A DNA stretch of 64,000 nt from an uncultured Oscillospiraceae bacterium (GTDB lineage Bacteria; Bacillota_A; Clostridia; Oscillospirales; Acutalibacteraceae), in the NCBI GenBank assembly GCA_910589395.1, contig CAJUTL010000009.1:21863-85862 (forward strand). The letters run 5' to 3'. Numbering within the stretch: position 1 is the stretch's first letter; every line of letters begins with the position of its first letter. Below, piece by piece: positions 62,102 to 64,000 of the stretch. The notes beneath the pieces were generated by a model, which was not told where the DNA came from, searched no databases, and worked only from the letters and a program-made list of their open reading frames with translations. Position numbers and translations under genes: made by a program.

Positions 62102-63298
62102 ATGATAAAACGAGGTTTTAAGGGATTATTCAGTTACATCAGGCGCGCCGATATTGTTTTGTGGCTGCTGCTGGCGCTTATTTCCGTTTACAGCCTGATC
62201 CTGCTGAAAAGCGTGTCACGGGCCACAGAGGCCAATTATTTTCGCACCCAGCTTTTTGCCATTGGCCTGGGTGTGATCGGCGCTGTGGTAGTTTCGCTGA
62301 TCGATTATTCAGAGCTTGCCAATTTCTGGTACCTGATCGCGGGTTTTTCTATTTTTCTGATGATCTACACCGCTCTTTTCGGAGAAGAAGTCACCGGCGG
62401 CGGCGGCGTTGCGGCGAAGGCGTGGATCAGTATCGGTGGAAGAACCTTTCAGTCTTCAGAACTGGTCAAGATCGCTTTCATTTTGACCTATGCCAAACAT
62501 CTCGATATCGTACAAAAACGCGGCAAAATCACGGATCCTTTACAGATCGTATTTCTAGGGCTACACGCCCTGGTCCCGCTTTTGCTTTGTGAAATGCAGG
62601 GAGATACCGGCGCCACGATCGTATTCTTTTTCATTTTCCTGGCAATGAGCCTTTCCGCGGGAATTCAGCTGCGGTATTTTGCCATACTGGGCGGCCTTGT
62701 ATTGATCGCGCTGCCCCTTTTGTGGAACTTTGTTCTCAAGGACTACCAAAAAAACCGATTCATTGCCGTATTTAATCTGGAAAACTCTTCCGTACAGTTA
62801 AATGACGGCTATCAGCAGTATCAAGGCAGGATCTCCATCGGTAGCGGGCGCCTTAGAGGACAAGGCCTGTTTGAAGGTGGCCGCGTGGCAAATAACAGCG
62901 TTCCCTTTCAGCACAGTGACTACATTTTTTCAGTTGCCGGAGAAGAACTGGGGTTTATTGGCTGTTCCCTTATCATTTTACTTCTGCTGCTATTCCTGTT
63001 GAAGATCCTGCACGTGGCCCATTCTTCCCGGGACGATTTGGGAAAGTATATTTGCTTCGGTTTCTTTGGCCTTGTTGCCCTGCAATCCATTTCCAATATT
63101 GGTATGTGTCTAACACTTCTCCCCGCCATGGGTGTTACACTTCCTTTTTTCAGCGCAGGCGGCTCCTCCGCAGCCTGTTTGTATTTGGGATTTGGACTGG
63201 TGCAAAGCGTTTATATGCGCCGGAAAGAGAGCGATGGCTTTCGCTTAAAACGAAGCACACCCTTGCGCTTCTCCTATAAGCAGATCAAAAATATATGA
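62102..63298 (+). CDS. RodA/FtsW/SpoVE (SEDS) peptidoglycan glycosyltransferase
   Basis: 398 residues, about ten membrane helices. SEDS motifs: AKAWISIGGRTFQSSELVKIAFIL, a large external loop with GYQQYQGRISIGSGRLRGQGLFEGGRVANNSVPFQHSDYIFSVAGEELGF, and the end GVTLPFFSAGGSSAACLYLGFGLVQSV. The loop sequence and length look RodA-like; SpoVE or FtsW cannot be ruled out. It polymerises lipid II outside the membrane with a class B PBP. Confidence 0.9.
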   Translation: MIKRGFKGLFSYIRRADIVLWLLLALISVYSLILLKSVSRATEANYFRTQLFAIGLGVIGAVVVSLIDYSELANFWYLIAGFSIFLMIYTALFGEEVTGGGGVAAKAWISIGGRTFQSSELVKIAFILTYAKHLDIVQKRGKITDPLQIVFLGLHALVPLLLCEMQGDTGATIVFFFIFLAMSLSAGIQLRYFAILGGLVLIALPLLWNFVLKDYQKNRFIAVFNLENSSVQLNDGYQQYQGRISIGSGRLRGQGLFEGGRVANNSVPFQHSDYIFSVAGEELGFIGCSLIILLLLLFLLKILHVAHSSRDDLGKYICFGFFGLVALQSISNIGMCLTLLPAMGVTLPFFSAGGSSAACLYLGFGLVQSVYMRRKESDGFRLKRSTPLRFSYKQIKNI

Positions 63299-63311
63299 TG
63301 CTGTAAATAAA

Positions 63312-63357
63312 ACAAAGAAAAATCTCCAGCATGTTATGCCGGAGATTTTTCTTTGTT
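63312..63357 (+). terminator. Terminator of the RodA/FtsW gene
   Basis: AAAGAAAAATCTCC paired with GGAGATTTTTCTTT, with an inner GCAT/ATGC, followed by GTTTTG. The 3' arm abuts tRNA-Cys. Confidence 0.85.
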
Positions 63358-63358
63358 T

Positions 63359-63433
63359 TGGAGGTGACACCCGGATTTGAACCGGGGAATCAGGGTTTTG
63401 CAGACCCATGCCTTACCGCTTGGCTATGTCACC
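63359..63433 (-). tRNA. tRNA-Cys (GCA)
   Basis: Minus strand: acceptor GGTGACA with TGTCACC, anticodon loop CTGCAAA giving GCA, T-arm GGTTCAAATCC, discriminator T and encoded CCA. 72 nt plus CCA. Confidence 0.95.
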
Positions 63434-63437
63434 ATTC

Positions 63438-63511
63438 AAAGCCGCAAATTCGAGCCTCGTAGTCTGATAAAGAGAAAAGCATTCTGCTCTCTTCTCTTTT
63501 GGAGCGGACGA
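63438..63511. repeat. 74-bp tRNA-spacer direct repeat, copy 1
   Basis: Matches 63572-63645 at 71 of 74 positions. It contains an inverted copy of the tRNA-Gly T arm (63444-63460, two mismatches), a hairpin AAAGAGAA/TTCTCTTT, and ends in TGGAGCGGACGA, which is the tRNA-Gly acceptor end with CCA. Confidence 0.85.
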
Positions 63512-63518
63512 TCAAGGC

Positions 63519-63563
63519 AAAGCTTCGGCTTGCCGAAGCTTTCAGAAATTCCTTCGGAATTTC
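63519..63563. repeat. Two perfect hairpins between the 74-bp repeats
   Basis: AAAGCTTCGGC-TT-GCCGAAGCTTT (63519-63542) and GAAATTCC-TTC-GGAATTTC (63545-63563). Confidence 0.75.
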
Positions 63564-63571
63564 CCTGAATG

Positions 63572-63645
63572 AAAGCCGCGAGTTCGAGCCTCGTAGTCTG
63601 ATAAAGAGAAAAGCATTCTACTCTCTTCTCTTTTGGAGCGGACGA
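63572..63645. repeat. 74-bp tRNA-spacer direct repeat, copy 2
   Basis: Second copy; its last bases are the 3' end of tRNA-Gly. GCGAGTTCGAGCCTCGT at 63578-63594 is the perfect complement of 63645-63661 in tRNA-Gly. Confidence 0.85.
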
Positions 63646-63709
63646 CGAGGCTCGAACTCGCTACCTCCACCTTGGCAAGGTGGCGCTCTACCAGATGAGC
63701 TACGTCCGC
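63634..63709 (-). tRNA. tRNA-Gly (GCC)
   Basis: Minus strand: acceptor GCGGACG/CGTCCGC, anticodon stem CCACC/GGTGG with loop TTGCCAA giving GCC, T arm GCGAGTTCGAGCCTCG, discriminator T, encoded CCA. Confidence 0.95.
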
Positions 63710-63834
63710 ATATTTGCCGTTTTTGGTGACAGCTTTTATATTATATGCAGTTTCCTGTGATTTGTCAACCTATATTTGGGAAACCATCAAAATTTCTTGA
63801 ACGACAAAGCCGCTGCTCCTGTGTGAATTTTTAT

Positions 63835-63864
63835 AAAAGAAAAAAGACCTGCCGAAGCAAGTCT
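63835..63864 (-). terminator. UUCG-loop terminator after tRNA-Phe
   Basis: Minus strand: AGACTTGC-TTCG-GCAGGTCT (one G-U) followed by TTTTTCTTTT. It separates tRNA-Phe from tRNA-Gly. Confidence 0.8.
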
Positions 63865-63871
63865 TTTTTTC

Positions 63872-63947
<76 letters not shown>

Positions 63948-63951
63948 ATAT

Positions 63952-64000
63952 TGGCGACCCGGAACGGGCTCGAACCGTCGACCTCTAGCGTGACAGGCTA
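63952..64000 (-). tRNA. tRNA-Asp (GTC), 3' part only
   Basis: Minus strand: anticodon stem-loop TAGC-CTGTCAC-GCTA giving GTC, T arm CGGTTCGAGCCCG, 3' CCA encoded. The 5' half lies beyond the window. Confidence 0.9.

Noticed and set aside
63438..63645. CRISPR-like direct repeats
   Set aside because: Only two copies of 74 bp, containing tRNA sequence, and no cas genes.

Overview
The window looks like the chromosome of a Gram-positive, anaerobic, endospore-forming member of class Clostridia, probably the Oscillospiraceae/Ruminococcaceae side (inference). Reasons: a CtsR-McsA-McsB-ClpC stress operon, Rex, sporulation genes (cwlD, spoIIM, a SpoIIIE/FtsK translocase with a TepA-like ClpP), a T-box and a lysine riboswitch, strong Shine-Dalgarno sites, and reductive one-carbon genes (fhs, folD, metF, metH). 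No rRNA, CRISPR array or prophage was seen. Almost everything is core metabolism and housekeeping; the accessory signals are small palindromic elements, a broken sporulation gene and a scrambled tRNA spacer.

Layout. 1-5.5 kb: the end of a Gfo/Idh/MocA oxidoreductase, a sugar-phosphate isomerase-like protein, a YitT membrane protein, an HD hydrolase, an ABC ATPase/permease pair whose genes overlap by 164 bp, and a TSCPD protein. 5.5-5.7 kb, minus strand: an unlisted 48-residue Cys/Gly-rich membrane peptide. 6-10.6 kb: ctsR-mcsA-mcsB-clpC with promoter and an exact CtsR operator. 10.7-17.6 kb: an S1 protein, a cyclophilin lipoprotein, rex, NADP-isocitrate dehydrogenase, aconitase and an AEC transporter. 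17.8-23.6 kb: tepA, uppP, ftsK/spoIIIE, a ComEC-like metallo-beta-lactamase and DUF3006. 23.7-27.6 kb, minus: metF, a separate MetH activation protein, and metH. 28-32.9 kb: cwlD, radA, a DUF6873 protein, an acetyltransferase and a tyrosine recombinase.

33-41.6 kb, minus: a DUF624-like membrane protein, xerD (its stop codon lies inside a palindromic element), a frameshifted spoIIM, a TIGR04086 protein, an ABC half-transporter, a 180-bp palindromic element, yajC, tgt and queA. 41.7-45.4 kb: a lysine riboswitch and the asd-dapA-dapB-ACT operon for the diaminopimelate/lysine branch. 45.4-57.6 kb, minus: tyrS and a GNAT gene under a tyrosine-type T-box, then the set yfmF-yfmH-lgt-folD-dxs-tlyA-nadK-argR-recN, which lacks the usual xseA-xseB-ispA. 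57.9-62 kb, minus: fhs-tsaE-tsaB-rpiB-upp. 62-63.3 kb: a RodA/FtsW protein. The right end is a minus-strand tRNA cluster (Asp-Phe-Gly-Cys) with a duplicated 74-bp spacer carrying inverted copies of the tRNA-Gly T arm.

The best candidates for undescribed biology are a two-copy, 82-bp double-hairpin module upstream of metF and yfmF, the tRNA-spacer duplication, the ABC ATPase with degenerate motifs and an overlapping permease gene, the tiny Cys-rich peptide, and the minimal and full-length palindromes sharing one terminal sequence.
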